DNA of 64,000 nt from Rhynochetos jubatus (GCA_027574665.1 CM050648.1:37582200-37646199), one strand, 5' to 3'; positions 40,016 to 55,440 are shown, counted from the stretch's first letter. The notes: generated from the sequence alone by a model not told the origin. Numbers and translations are program-made.

Positions 40016-43000
40016 AATACCATAGCCCATTCCACCATCTTAACCAGTAACACCGAGGTGCCCCTGAAACCCCACAGGGTTTTACATCAAGAAATTGTTC
40101 TATTGATTACAGAGAAGCCCCACATCCTACAAGCATGTCTTCACAAGACCTGTATTTGGGCCTGACGAGACATGACGATGCTCGTTTCAACAGTCACAGG
40201 TATTGGCAAGTATCTGGGCAAGTAACGATTCATGAGATCCTGTTTCTGAACACTCCTGCTGCGGAAGTATTCCTGTGTCAGACACTGACAGTCATCCAAG
40301 CACACTCCTAAAACAAGCCAGAGAAACAGCCTGGCATTATTTAAAGTACGCTAGTGTTTGGATTAGCGTGTTGTAACTCTGTATACACAAGCTGCAAGTC
40401 AACTAGATCGCAAGCTTCCATTTCAGTAGAGTTCACACAGGAAGAAATGGGGAATTTTCCCATCCTAACCTGCTCTTTCCTGATTTCAGAGCTTTGTATT
40501 TTGGGATAAGTATTGCTAGATCCAGAGACTCTGGATCTAGCAACAGCTGCCTACTCTTGCTTATTCAGACCGGGCAAGCTATCTGCCTTACATTCATAGA
40601 GAGGTTTTAAAGAAGCGTCGTTAGCACTTCTCACTGTGAACCGGCAAGCGCAACGCTTTGGAACTTCAGTCAGTTAGAATAACTTACTGGCAAATAATTT
40701 AATCAGGTAATCTGTATTCAAGAGTGATTTTACTTCACAGTTCTTTAGCAGTGTTCATCTTCCTTCCTTCTGGTTGATAGTTTTCAGTTAATCATTCACT
40801 TGTCAGCACAGCAGTTGAATGGAGCTCATTTACAGTAAGTACAAGGGCCTCAACCCAGGAAAGCAGAGAAGATAACCCTGGTCTAGAGATAATTTAACTC
40901 TGTCAACCTGGCTACACAGTCCAAAGCCCTTTGACTAAAGAGCAGCTAGTTGTCCTTCCTCACAGTTAAAAGCTCCCTGAAGACTGAGCTGTCAACCGGT
41001 TATTTTTATGCAGTTCCTCTCACTTTTCTGGAGCTCTGCTCAATTTAAATAATTAGAAAGCAGCAACATGGTACATATCCTTAAACTGTAATTTGCCTGA
41101 ATGAACTGCACAGCATGTTCATCTGTCTAGCGCATCACACTATGCAAAACACTGTTAAGGTCCTAAAATTTAAATAGATCCTCATTTACAGATATGCTTG
41201 ATGAGCTTTTAAAGGCTTCTTGTAGTTAACTTTGCATGTGTCAATTGTTTTAATCAAATAACCCAACACTAAGCAGGTTACATCCACCTACACAGCACTG
41301 AGCAGTCTGAGGACATCACCCTTCGGAAAGCCTCAGGATGTGAGGATGTGCCTCATGGATGTGCCTCACAATGACACAGGCACAGCATCTCAGGGCAAAT
41401 ATTGTCTAACACCCGGGATTCTGGCAGCCACAAAGACCCCATAAAACGTATGAGGACAGATATGCACCAGCCCGTTTCAGTCAATCACTCTCACACTGCT
41501 TCCCAGCCTCTTGCTTGGAGGTGAATTAATCCATGTTCATACCCCACTGCCTGCTTAGGAACAGGACTTTGAAGAAGCTTGGGAACGGGCCAGTTGGGAC
41601 CAGGCACTCAGCACTGCAAAGCGTGACACCCAAGAGCTACGTACCGGAGAAAAAACTTCTGGTTGACTCCCTGGACACGTTACCAGAAAACACGGGCTAC
41701 TGAGGACAAAGTCAAATAAGAGAAGACCCACAGTGGGAAAGCGATGTAGCTGAAAGCCTGAAAGTTAAAACTGTTTAAGAAATGCCAGCTGGACAAGATT
41801 TAAACCTCACAGTGCACATGCAAGCAACAGTGTCACCAGGTAACTGTTCTTTACCGAAGCTGGTTTTGTAACACTTAATGCATGTATGCATATTAATAGC
41901 TTTCCTTTAACTCATTTTCATAGTTGCTGCCTGTGCTTATTAGAGAAGTCTGAATAATGGTTCAGTTTTACATGAGCTGCGCTGGGGAAACATTTTTTTA
42001 CCTGCTCGCTTTTTGTAGGCTAGATCAACTACAGAATGTCTTCAGATTACAGTCTTTCAGTTTGAAGGAATGAAATGAATACTTAAAAGACCGACTCCTT
42101 GCAAACATATACTTCAGCTCCTACTCCCAAGCAAACCAACCAACCCACCCAAAACTATCATGAGCCACCTAAACAAGTATGATTGAAAGATTCAGTATTT
42201 GCTCTTGACAAAGCATCGGGACTTGGCGAGTAAAACGAGGCTTCCCAACCCTGAACGACATTCGCAGTGAACTGACAGTTTTCGAGCATCCCAGACACAA
42301 AGATGACAATCCACGTGTTACAGTAAGAATGTCCTGCAGCACAGAGGCTGGTGAACATCAAAATCAGGATCTGCAACAACAATACAGGGCCTCACACTTA
42401 GCACAGCAAACACCCCAAACCAAAATAATGGGAAACTATAGAAAAAACTGTAATAAATTGCATCATTTCACATGACAGCAGCACCACATCAAAGAAATTC
42501 TTCACAGGAGCTAAGAAGAAAACTGGTTTAAATCAATTGAAGCATATGCTAAAGATGAACACTCGCACACTAGCAAGCATTAGCAAGCATTGTGCCAAAA
42601 GCCACGGTGTCACAAGGAATTAAGGAAAAATAGACAAAGCTGAAAGATTAAAAAGGCAAGTTTATCCCTACCTAGGGGAACGTGTATGCCAAGTACGTTG
42701 CTGCATACCTTGGAAATGAAGATTCCCTGCCAGTGCTCTTCAGAGCAATTACGTCTTTTGTTAAAAATACATTAAGCTTTCAGTCTACCTAGCAATGCCT
42801 TTACACGCTGGGATGATGAAGCCAATAGCTGAGAGTTTCTCTCTGGGCAAGAACAACTGTAGTAACCAGCAAATACTCTCAGTCACATGGAAAAGTCCTA
42901 CTAAGAAGGAGTTCAGTGGCACCTATGCCTTAAGCGCGTTGACATTCATATTGGCCAACGCACTGCACATGTATCTGGTCCTTCCTAGAAGCAGTATCTG

Positions 43001-46000
43001 CTCTCTGAACGTTCAGCAGGCCTATATGGGACTTCTTAACATCTACAGTGTGGGCTGAACGGCGACTCTTGCTTGTCTGATGGGTATCCAGAACAAATGC
43101 AAACAGTTCAGGTTCTGTCCTGGTACCACCTCCAGGCAGACAGAGAACAGGCATCTCTAGAGAAAGCTTAAAGCAGGTTTTACAGATCCTATCTCTGTCC
43201 AAGCGTAGCCCTCATTCCTCACACAGTGCCAGACACTTTTCCTAGGGATGCCTCCCTTTTTTCTCACAGAGGCCACCTTTGTAACCCAGATTTTACTCCA
43301 CTTCAAAGAATTTTCATTCCCTGAGACACAGGGATTGCTATATTCTGAGCTGCTCTCTTACAAGGTCGGGATTTCTGGCTGTACTACATATATTGCATGC
43401 TCAGTTACACCCCGTGCAGTCTTTTACAGTCAGAAGGAATCTGTTTCAATCAACAACCGTGGACAAACTACGGACCTGGCGATCACCTCATTGGGGGGAC
43501 ATACTTGATATGCATAAGGATCTGGAGGTAGCAAGTGGAGCATAATGGGCTGAGTGGTGGTGGGGAGGAAGCCCGTGTGATTCATGCCAGTAGAAAAGCT
43601 GTATGTACCTCAGACACAGCACAGACAGCCCTCATCAGCTTGATACCAACATATAATCCATACCATAACCAGTTTCATGTGTTAGCCCAACACAGGAGTG
43701 TTTAAGAACACACACACATGCAAACCAATTTACTGTCACAAGCATTGGACGGGCTTTTAAAAGAAGGAAAATTGAAAACATGAAAAGTAAGGCCATGGGT
43801 TAGCCTTTTTTCCTTTAATGCAAGAGTTCTGCTCATATACTTGAAGCCTCTGTATATTTTCATAAATGTATTTAGAAAAAATCATTCCTTTTGTATAATG
43901 CTGCTGTAACTAACAACCGCCTGGGTTAATTTGATATAGGCGGGCAATTTTTGGTAGAAAATGCATGATGGAATTTCAGGATAAAAAAATCAGTATCAGG
44001 CAGTGAAATATCATATCTGCTTTTCCCATATATGCATCTCTATTTTCCTCATTTCATCCTCCTCAAGTTGTTTATTTCCCTCATGCATACACCAAAATGT
44101 ATTATTATTGCCATATCAGTCATTTTGGAGTATTTTTTTCAGTTAGGACAAGTTGAATCATGTATTTTATTATAAAGCAAACAACGTTAAGATTAGTTTC
44201 TAAAAATTTCTTATCGTGCAAGGCATTTAAAGTGAAGGGTGAGGTGCACACGAACTGTCTGACAAAGCTCGCTTCTGACCCAAACCCTGCTCTTGACATC
44301 CTGTTTACTTATCGGTGCAGTAGCTGGCAGGGTTCCACCAGGAGATATCCAACTGCAGCCGTATCAGTAGGAGAAGCACCGCCAACTGAGAGCATGTGGA
44401 CATACACCACCATTCACTGCCCACTGGTCCCAGGTCTCTTTTTGCCCTGCACCTACCCTCCCTCCCTGCAAGTGTGCAGTCTGGAGCAGGTACCCAACCA
44501 GAATCTCCCCAAGCTAGTCCAGCTCCCAGAAGCAGAGTAATAGTATGAATGCTAAACTCTCCTAGGTCACCTCAGTTTTCAGTTACCTTACAGATGCACA
44601 GTGTAGATGCTGCCTCAAGCCACCTCCACTTGCTTACATGGAAGCAGGGAACATTTACATGGGTTCCAAGAACACAAGGAAAAAGAAATTCATGGGTCCT
44701 GACTTACCAGCAAGTCCAGTAAAGGTGAATACATATATAACAAAAGGACAAAGATAACTGGCTGCTTTATAGATATATAGCAACAGATGTGTTTGACATG
44801 TCAAATATACGGTTTATTGGTATATGCCAACATGTTCTGGAACTAGTTTCAGCAGACATGGATACAAGACAGTAATGAATCACTGCACTGTTAAACACCG
44901 TGAAGCTGAAGGTATCCAATCCAGCTCATAAAGTATAAATTGCTGAAAAGACTTCCAACTGATAGCACGGCAAGACCTGCATTTTGCTTTTAGCAAAGAC
45001 TCTTTGGAATTCAGCTTATAAACACAGTTCTATAAAACAGGTCAAGTATCCGTGTTTGCAGGAGATCTGAGCAGTTTGTGCAGGAAGGTATACCAAAGCT
45101 AAGCTAAGTATAAAAGAAAAAAACAACCTCTCCAAGTAGTAATTCTGCATGGATGTTTCTTAATTCAGCCTCCTGAATCCCAGCTACAGCACGTTTCTAC
45201 CAGAATTGCAAATACAGGCTGGGGTGAACAAACCCACTTTGGTAAACAAGTGCTCTGGCACACAATGATATGTAGGTGGGGTCTTACCCAGAAGAGTTCT
45301 TCCTCAAATTGTAGGGATGAGCAAGAACACAAGCATCATGTTTGCATTTGCAAGCTATTTACTGGTATTCTATTCAAATGAAACTAAACAAGGGCATTGC
45401 TTGGGGGGGTGGGGGGGGAAGTGTCCCCTCTCACAAAAAGCTCACAGCCTTTTTCCAAAATACTAGCATTTTAAAGGCAGCCTACAATCTACGGAAACCA
45501 GGTTTGTGTTTGCCATTCTGTTAATACTTCTAACAAACTGTTTAGGTCAAGAGACATGCATTCCACTACAGCACTGTTACGTACCAACCCGGAGTAGAAA
45601 AAAGGTAGCAACAACTAAAAAAAACCACTACTAAAGCTGGAAGCTGTATCTCATAATCCAAAAAGGGCAGAAATTTAAAGCAACAAGTTGTTAGAGTTTA
45701 TTATTTGCTCTCCTTACTTTGTTTACTTGCTCATCTAGCTCTTTCCTCATGTTTCGCAGATGCCCAACCTATTCCCAACCCACAGATAAGGTGTATCTCC
45801 CAACTACAGTGTCTGGTTTTTGTTCTCCAAGCACAAATACTCTCATTTTCAGTCCTGGGAGCTGTGGGTCAGTGTTTTAAGTGTGTATGTGAGCCTGAAC
45901 TATTAAATGAGTTTCAGCAATAAATTTATATCATGATTCAGCAGCAGTAGATTTATATAAAGATACATCCTATCTCCTATACTAGCTAAAACCCATACAG

Positions 46001-49000
46001 CACAGGATGTCCAAGGACATAGAACAGATGATCAACTTTTGGACTCTATTAAACCAATTTTTTTCTTTAATATATCTTTCTTTTTATAATATGGCAATCT
46101 AGCAGAAACCAGTTAATGGAATATTGGAAATCTGAGTATTAAGCATAAGCTACAATTAAATAAATCCCTCTAATCTTGATATTAACTCAAGACCCCAGTT
46201 CCACTACCCAATTTTAAAATGGAACATGGTAATATTTAATCTTTCAGGTTATCAATTTTTTGATGTTCGCTATAATGGTGTTGGCTGCTAAGGACCACAG
46301 GGAATAAGGGAAGATACTGTAGCTTACAGCATGGAACACGAATACTAAGTAGGAGAAGTTACCACAAAATTTTATCTACTGACATTTAGCTTTGATGTAC
46401 CTACAGCATTTGGAAGGGGCAATAAGAATGAGATTATTTAAAAGACATGATATTTTCCTGCAGTCACTGTTCAAATTAATCAACTGTTCCATATGAAAAT
46501 GGTCCTGCACACAAATCCGAGCTACTGTTTTACTTTTACGAGGCATGAGATCAAGAATAATCTTATTCCAACTACAGTTTTCCCCAACAATGCTGTACAG
46601 ATGAAACCAAATTTTGTACATGACAGCGCAATTTTAAGCTAAGAACACAAAAGAGCAAAATGCCTAGGTTTTCTAATTACACAGCAATCTTTGTGTCAAC
46701 CTGATTCATTAGATGTTTTTATAAATCTCCAAATTAGGCAAAGAAATTTATTCTAGAAAGAAGATAAAGCATCTTGCAAAGCCATGAGAACTCAAGCTGT
46801 TGCACATCTCATGAACTGAAGCACTTAGTAAACACGTTGTTACTGCAACGGTAGTATGATACAGGAACTGGGCAGAATCTGTACAACATCCAGGAAACTA
46901 CCAATAATCAACCTCTGTTTGGGTGCAATCGCACCGGTGATGAGGATACCCACACTGGAATACGCACCACGCTAACGGATGCTCATGGGAGCCGTGTTGG
47001 AAGAGGGTGCTAGTATCTTCCACTCCTGGGTTAACTGATGAAAATTCAGCTTCAGTCTGAAGCAGATACCATGCAAGCGCTCAAAAGTGTGCTGGGCTGC
47101 ACTAGCTCTGCTTCCCCTCAGGTCTGAGTCACTGAGTAGGTTTCTACACCAAATCGCTTCCAATTCAAATGTACCTTTCTTTATATCAAAAGTGTTGCGG
47201 TAACAGCCCTTCAAAATACCCACTTCATAAATAATGTTTCATCGTTCCCCTTTATATAACTGTGGTTCTCCAAGGCCTACGCTGCTCATTTTTTTTCTTT
47301 GTTTGCCACCAATTTATGCCTATCCGTACGCAGACGTTAGCACACCAGAACCACAGGGAAGGCCTGCGCTGCTGCCCAGCCACCTCCCCGAGGGAGCCCG
47401 GGGTTCTCACTGCGTATCTCCCTCAAAATAAAGCTGGGGTAATCGTGGGTATTTTTGTTCCTTCAACCATCTGCCTCCGCCGATTGATTCGGACGTGTCT
47501 TCAAAAATCAGAAAATACGAGCGCTGTTCATTTCTCACGAGCACGATGCCTAATTTTGAGAAGAGAAATGCAGAAGTACTGAGGACAAAACCATTTTTTA
47601 CTCAACCCTTTTAAAGTCAGAGAAAGCAAGATGGCTCTTTATGCTGCTGATTCCTGGCCCCAGCATTCCGACACGCATAATTGCTCAATAACGCTTTTCA
47701 TATACATTGCATTGCATTCGTTGTGAACTTGCACAGTTATTTGCACAGTACCACATTTTAGAATACGTTTTATGGGAAGGATGCCTCAAGTCACACAGGC
47801 CAGAGCAGCTTAATACTTGTATGGGATAACGGAGTGACAGTAGAGTTTCTGTCGACTAACAAAAGGACCAGAAGTCGAGGGAGACAAAAAGAACAAATAA
47901 AACATTATGCTAACACCGATTTTGGACATTTCGCATAAATGCAAGCTTGAAAACATGAATACAGTGGGCAGGTACAGAGTCAAACTATACCTGTATGGAT
48001 GACAGAATTGTGGGAGTATGAGAACAGGAAGACGTGAGGATTAGTTATTATTTCATTCACATGGATAATATGAAGTCTTGCTTTATTGCATGTCCAGGAA
48101 AGTTGAGAGCACAGCCCACGACTTCCCATAGTGTCTGCAGAGGGGAGAGGAAGACATGCAGAACTCCTGCTCGTCTACTTTCTAACTTCCCCTCCCTCAC
48201 AAAAACGATGGAGATTTTCTTTTGTAACAGAAGAAATTAATATACATATATATACATGCAAATATTGAGAGGTTCCAAATTTACAGAAAAAGGAAATTAA
48301 TCAGACAGGAACAAAAAAGTTATTTCAGAGAACACCTGTCAGTATCTTCCGAACACATAAACCATGGGATTTGCGTCTTACATTTTAAACTAGAGTTTTC
48401 AAATACTGCTAGATAATCTGCCCAGAGCTGAAAAGTTAAGCAATCATTTTACTGAAGAACATTAAAAGGCAAATAGGTCTGACGCTGGTCTGTGGCTATT
48501 TCTGTAAGTATGTTGGCACAGAATATATCACAAATTTGGAAGGAAGACGGATTAAAGAAAGAAACAAACCAAATCCCAGATATTTGCTAAGGATAAAAAA
48601 AATAAATAAATCCAGGTCTGAATCCCAATAAATAGATTAAGCATTTTCTCTGCCAGTAGCAGTGTTTTCTTGGCCGAGACTATTCGGCTTCCAATGAACA
48701 ATAAAATTAAGATCTGCTACACTGTAAAACATGAAACCAGCAATAAAAAAGTGCCCGCACAACAGACTCAAAGATTCAACCAAGGCACACGGAAAGTTTT
48801 TTCAGTAGAATGTGGAAGAGATCCTGAGTCTTCCAAACTCCCATCACATCTTACTCATTGTCCCACAGCAGAAGATTACTCGCCAAGGACAGCCTTTTTA
48901 CTGAGCTAGGGGGAAAAAAAAAAAAAAGCCAAGTAGCCTACTTCCTACTTTCTTCTAAAAGCACTCCAGCCCTCATTTTCTGGTGCCACGTAATATTGAT

Positions 49001-52000
49001 TGCTCATCTGTGTAGAGCAACAGCGGAACCCCGAGGTTACAGACAGGACCACTTGCCAACCCTGGCGAGACCAGAGCTCTCTAGGTGTGTCTGGGTGCAT
49101 GTGTCAATATGCTCAGTGAATTAGTTTGCTACAACTGCTCTTTAATTAGGTACAGGATAGGAAGGGCTGCCAATAAATTCACATCAAAAATCACAGTAAG
49201 TCTTATTAGGCTGAAGATGCTAGTGCAAACAGGAGAAAAGGAGACAGAAGGCTAAAAGAGCATTTTGTGATCTGGACAAACTGGCAAAGCCTTGCCTACT
49301 TTATTATTCTATTAAACCCTGACCGGCGTTTTTGGGTACCTGCTTCATTAGCACAGTTGGAAGTTTGCAGGCAATTAAACACACACTACAAACAGTGGGC
49401 AATGAAGATGATATCTTCCCATCTTTTCATGGTATCATCCTTCTCATTTACCTTCACTGGGAGGATAATGTCTGTCTACCACGTTACATCCTGCCTCTCC
49501 ACTTGCCCATTCTCGGTAACCTCGCCCCACCGGAGGAAACCCGCAGGGTTTCAACCCTCAGGAGGTGCAGCTCTGCTCACAACCCCTCTCTTCCTGCTCT
49601 CTCATGCCACTGTCACCCATTCTGTTCAGGATCCTCTTCATGCTGCAGCTGTGACTTCTCTTATCTCACCAGCTAGAAATAAAAGCCAGAGTGGATTTTT
49701 TGGGGAAAAAAAGATCTTTATTAAATCTGTGCAAGACATCCAGCATTAACGTGTATTTCATGCAACTTTGAGTGCCTAGTGGCTGCCAAGGATGAAAATA
49801 ACTACGTAAATTTATACATACAGATATGTATTACTGCACAAACCCCTCTTATGCTCAATGGACTACATAATAATCCCTTAAAGTTTCAAAATCTTTATAT
49901 TCCTAGCTCTTAAGACCCTGATCAGGACAACCAGATCCCTTTCTTTTGAAAGAGTGGCAGCACATGTTGCAGGTTTAGTTCAAAGGAAACTCTGCACGGA
50001 TTGGCTTCCCGTATCGGGATGGGAGCACTTCTTCTGCCTCTTTCCCTCACCCTGGATTTGAAGAAAGTCAAGGGTAAGCTTTTAGCCTCACTGGCGTCAC
50101 CAAGGGTGAATGTGCAAAGGCTCAGTTCTCTCTCGGGAGCAGAGAGCAAAAACAGCAAGGGGAGGCATTTACAGTTAATTGCTGAGGTCACTCAAGTCAC
50201 ACAATTGATCTTTATAATGAAGTGGGTTTGTTAAAAATTTTGCATTTCATTGCCGGAACAAACAGTGGAAATAAATCTTGGGCCTAAACCCATGGTTAAA
50301 AGAGCTTGGGTCCAGCACGTGCACTTCACACAGCATTGACAACTTACGGAACAACTTCTGGTTTCTACGGCCCATAAATGGAGATGTACAGTAACTGTAA
50401 ATCTGAAAGCACACCCTCTCTTCATGTTTTCAATTGATGTTTCCCACCGTGGTAGATCCGCTGGCACTGGGACCATGACAGACAACGCACAATGGGCAGC
50501 GGGCAGGGCCTGAAGCGTTGCAAAAACAAGGCAGGGCTAATCAGTTTAAACAACGATGAAGCCACTAAAGAATATCTAGCAACACCAAGGTTATTTGTTT
50601 GATATCTCAAATCTAAATCTCAAACAGCTAGCAACTCGGAAATAAAACAGAAAAGCCTGAAACGGGCATCTGTCAACACATGGTATCTTGACAGTCACGT
50701 GGTACCAGGAGCGAAGGCCCGTGAATCGACATGAAGCTTTACTGTTGTTTAGCCTCACACTTCTTTTATTTCAAAATCAGCGATTTTTTAATTAAAAAAA
50801 AAAAAAAAGAGAGAAAATACAGAAGGCAGCAGATCCTTTATATTTGTTTCTAGACAAATGGAGCGCAGTTTAGAAGACTAGTTCACTAAACCTCATGAAA
50901 TGGGAGGAGAGGGAGGTCATAAATGTTAACGAAGACAAAAGTGAACACACTCAAGTAGAGAAGAGACCTCACACAAAACACTACGAAGAGGAGAGACAAG
51001 AAAGCAGCAGCAGTTCCTCCAAGAAACAATACAACAGGATAATCTGCGCTTGCGCCCTGTAAAAATTAACAGGGAAGTTGTACCACCAGAGTTATTTGTC
51101 AACACAGACACGGAATGTGAGAACATGGTCAAATTGCTAGCAGCAAGTGCAAAATCTGCATGAGTACATAGGTATGAAAATCAGCATGGTTGAGAGAGAA
51201 TTATAATGCAAATTTAAAAAAAAAAATGCTAGCAACAAAAGAAATCCTTTTAATCAATATATTTAAGAGCAACAAAAGCCTTGCTGCCCTAGTCAACACA
51301 GAAAAACTGATGCGAGATGACATCCAGAGAGCTATCATGCGTCTTCATGTGCCATGAAGACATGAGTCTTCACTGAGAGGGTCAAATGCCAGCAGTGATT
51401 AGCATAAATAATAGCAGTGACAGGTAAGATTTCAGGGGGAAGGAAGGAGAGAGAGAATATGAATGAAAGCGTATGCATGTGTGCGCAAGGGGAAAAAACC
51501 AAACAACAACAACAAAGACCCAACAGGTAAGGATTTTAAAGACCCAATGAGTCAGTTTAACTTCAGATTCCCAGGGAAAACAATCCAGAGCAAATTAATT
51601 AGCAGCACCTGGAAGGTAACCAGTAGCCAAAAGAGATTTGTTAAATCACATTGCTAACCCCCTGTGACAGGCCTTCCAGATAGGCAGGAGAGAAACTACA
51701 GATGTCACATCTTTCCTTTAGTAAGGCTTTGAAACTGCCCCGAGATATTGTATCAGACTACACATACATTAAGAATAAGTATTAGCTCAGGATGTGAGAA
51801 ACAAAGGTTAAATATATCATCGTCAAGATAAAGCAGTGATCTGGAAGGACAGAGTGCAATGTAGCAGGTTATGAACAAGATACTGCCCGCAGGCAGTAAA
51901 CATCAAATACAGGAATACAACAACAAGGCAGCAGATTACAGCGGATCACAAGAGACAAATACCATGCTGTTGAAAGAAAAGACAAACATTACTGAGATAG

Positions 52001-55000
52001 AAAATTAAAAAAAAAAAAAAAAAAAAGCAGCATTGGAGTGCAAAACCTGAGCGTAACTCATTCAACTCAAAAAAAAAAAAATCCTTCCACTCTACTCTGT
52101 TCATGTCTGAATACCTAGGAAAGGTGTGGACCCACCAGAGAGGGTCTAGGAAACAGTAATGGCAAAGTAGTCTAGAAAATGTGATTTATGGGGAAGTGGG
52201 AAGGACAAGCTAGTTGTTAGTACAGGGGAAAAAAAATCCAAGCAGTTAAGGGATAGCTGTTGCATTGGAAGACTACTACAAGGAGAAGGGAATTGTCTCT
52301 TCAGTCAGCTCCAGATAGGGCAAGTCCTAATGAGCTTAAAATGAGCACAGGAAAGGTTCAAGTTAAACACTGGAGGAGGGGAGGCAAGAACATTAAAAAA
52401 ATAATGATGGAAGGGTGGCGAAGCACTGGAAAAGATTCCATCAGGAAACAGCTTTAAAAACAGTGGAGGCAAACACTTCTTCATGGAAGACAGACTGCAC
52501 AGAGACACTTAAATGACCTCTTGGGACTGAGATGTTATGGTTGAGAGCAAGGTCCTAGGGAAGAGATGGTGGCTAACAGGAAGCGAGGGGAAGGAAAAGT
52601 GGTTTGGAAGCAGAAAGAGGAGAAGCACTGAGGGAAGCCAAGCGACAGGCAGGAAAATGAGAAAAAGATTAGATGAAAAATGAGACTGCCACTTGCAGGG
52701 AGAGCCACCTCACCAGCGTGTTACACTGTGAGCAACTACTTACGAGGGTGCGTCTCACGTCAAGAGGAAAGGCAAGCTCTGGGTGCCTGCCTCTGCCCTT
52801 GCTGTAGTTGTTCCAACATCTACCTCAGCAGGTAACGCAGTGCCAGAGAAGCACATCCACAGAGAGGGAAACAGTTGATGCTGAGGACGCAGCATTTACG
52901 CTACCCATGTTGGCGTGGCAGGATTTGTACGTTTCGCTTCAAGCCAGCTCTAACACGGTCTGTGTTCATGGTAGGTGTCAAAAGCCCTCCTGCAGAACAG
53001 TCTGACTTCATGTGAAAGGAATCCAGCTCCCTTCCCCAAGATCACCCAGCAAAGTGAACCAAAACATGGTGAGGGACACGCTTCAAAAGCGGGCTCCTGA
53101 ACCGAACTAACACGCTAACACACACTCACCCTAAGCCAAACCAGAGGAATCCAGGGACCAACAGTGGCATCCCTAGGGCAGAGAGCAAAAGCAGGACAGG
53201 TCAACCGTAGCAGGGCAGAACAACATTGTTAGACAGATCTAAATACTCTGCAGCAACAAGCACAACTGGAGTGACAGCATCCAGTGTCTAGGCGCCAGGC
53301 ACTGCCTGCTTCGAGACAGCATACTGACCATCGAAACTGACGTCTGATGTGACATACGGACATCTTTGGTAGGTGTGTAAATAAACTGTAAGAAACCACC
53401 ACAATATTGTCATTTAACAACTGCATTTGCTTTAAAATAACATCACTGATAATCTGCCTTTTTTTCTTTCTTTTCTTTAAATGAGGACCTATGTCTAGGG
53501 ACTTTCTGACTCATAAATTAAAATAGCAGAACGAAAACAAAAGGCCAAGCACCCAAGCCATCAGCCTTTTCCAGCTGCCGAGTCATAAAGCGGTAACCAA
53601 GACAAAGAACGTTCCGGTTTGTCCTTGCCAGCTCCTGATTTCTTATCAATGTATTTTCCTTTGATGATGCAACTTTCTTTTCCTAAAGAAGAGTCAAATG
53701 GTGTGTATGTCCGCATTTGCACGCCTGGTTAGATTCTGAGCTGCAAGACCATCCCCTGTTCCTTACGAGGCCATTGCCCTTTAGCTTCTGAAATACTCGG
53801 CACCTTCAGATTCCTTCTCAAGGAACGTTTTGCTTCTTGCTCTGAGCACATCACACATCCAACATGGTTCCCTGAATAATTAGCTGGGCTTTGACTCTGT
53901 GGTTGGTGATAAAATTTCTTACAGGTCACTTCAAGCGATGCTCCTATGTAAAACAGCAAACTGATTTTTGCACACATTGACAAGTTTACAGTTTCATTTC
54001 TGTGTAAAACCCTGTCAGTGTTATGAGATTCCTCCTTCCACTTCTCTTTTTAATTCTTTCTAAGCAAGACAGGCATTATTTACACGTTCTGCTGCAGTAC
54101 TCCACCAGTTTGACATTTTAAGGTGGTTTATGAATTTCTCATAGCCTCTGTCAATTCACGTAAAATGTGCTTAAACACCAGGATGCTATGACCAAAACCA
54201 AATGAATCAAATTTCAAGTTTTTCTGAATTGGTGAGGTTAAGTTAAATTTCAAGTTTAAATTTACATTGTCTCGAATGTGTAAATTAACATCCAAGCAGT
54301 AAAACTTAGTTTTAATTGGCTTGGACAGTAGATGAACTCTCTCCTTTTCAGTCTGTCTTCTGATTTTAATTGGGTAGAAAACTACTGTAAATATTTTCTT
54401 CTTTCTCACCCCTTCTTCCCAAGGTTTTTTATAAACAAGTGAGGTATTGTTTAGCTGCTATGCACTATATCCCACACACCCCAAACCAAAACAGAGGCAA
54501 AGTATGCGTTCAGAGTGCTACAGAGCACTCAGGTTTTTATACAATTTTTGATCACACACTGCAGAACAACTTGGATACCTCCAAACTGATCAGTGCAACT
54601 CACAGCATCTTTTTAGCTTTGCTTTTCACTATTTCTATAAGGAGAGAAAAGTAGGCTTGGAAACTTCGGCAAATGAACCTAAACAGATTTGCTCAGCGGT
54701 CTCCAAGTCCCTGGTCAACAGCTCTGTGCTGTTCAAAGCCCAAGTACAAGTGCATCACTGTTCTCTCATTTAAATGTAGAATAATTCTAGGATTCATGGC
54801 AATGCCAGCTTAAACTTAGCTCTAAAGAAACCCTTTGTTTTCAAATAAATCAGTGCCTGGTTTTAGATAATTCTATAAAGAATCCTATTCATCCATCACA
54901 TAACGTATTAATTAACATGAAAAGAGCACCGAAGAGGCAGCCAACCTCCAAAAAATGCTGAAGAAAAGTGAAGTTAAACCAATCTATCCAGCATAGGCCT

Positions 55001-55180
55001 TTAGAGGTACAAATAATGTGTGTGGACACATACACAAGATGTAAAATCTCATTGAAAACAGCACAGTTTGTTCTTGATACCAACACTTCACACTAAGACA
55101 TCTGAAAATTTGGAGCATGCTGGCCACGCTCTCTCACCAGAGCAATGTAATTGCTCAGTTTTCTGTCACTGCTGCAACTA
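40016..55180. other. Non-coding DNA between CR1 copies
   Basis: This 15-kb stretch shows no supported exon, RNA gene or clear interspersed repeat. Open frames of 60-160 codons occur but lack recognisable domains. It holds the palindrome at 40513-40543, a 14-bp palindrome at 44792-44805, and A-runs near 38190, 50800 and 52007-52026. It may be intron of a transcript starting at CpG island 2, or intergenic. Confidence 0.6.
40513..40543. repeat. Near-perfect palindrome, 15-bp arms
   Basis: TTGCTAGATCCAGAG at 40513-40527 and CTCTGGATCTAGCAA at 40529-40543 are exact reverse complements separated by one base. Such an exact 31-nt palindrome is far from chance expectation in 64 kb. Confidence 0.97.
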
Positions 55181-55440
55181 TCATAGAATCACAGAATGGT
55201 TTGGGTTGGAAGGGACCTTAAAGACCATTCAGTTCCAACCCCCCTGCCATGGGCAGGGACACCCTGCACTAGACCAGGTTGCTCAAAGCCTCATCCAGCC
55301 TGGCCTTGAACACTGCCAGGGATGGGGCATCCACAGCTTCTCTGGGCAACCTGTTCCAGTGCCTCACCACCCTCTCTGGGAAGAACTTCTTCCTTATATC
55401 CACCCGATTTTCAATTTAAACCCATTACCCCTTGTATCAC
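55181..55440 (-). mobile_element. CR1 retrotransposon 3' fragment
   Basis: It starts TCATAGAATCACAGAATGGT and continues GGTTGGAAGGGACCTTAAAG, the avian CR1 3' end read on the opposite strand. It then passes through CCCTCTCTGGGAAGAACTTC to CCATTACCCCTTGTATCAC. It is the same kind of CR1 as the copy at 63310 but in inverse orientation. Confidence 0.93.

Noticed and set aside
44792-44805. A perfect 14-bp palindrome TTTGACATGTCAAA
   Set aside because: Several perfect 14-bp palindromes are expected by chance in 64 kb.
49267-49749. A 160-codon plus-strand frame in the upstream non-coding region
   Set aside because: No domain or exon-like splice structure, and it overlaps another frame of similar length in a different register.
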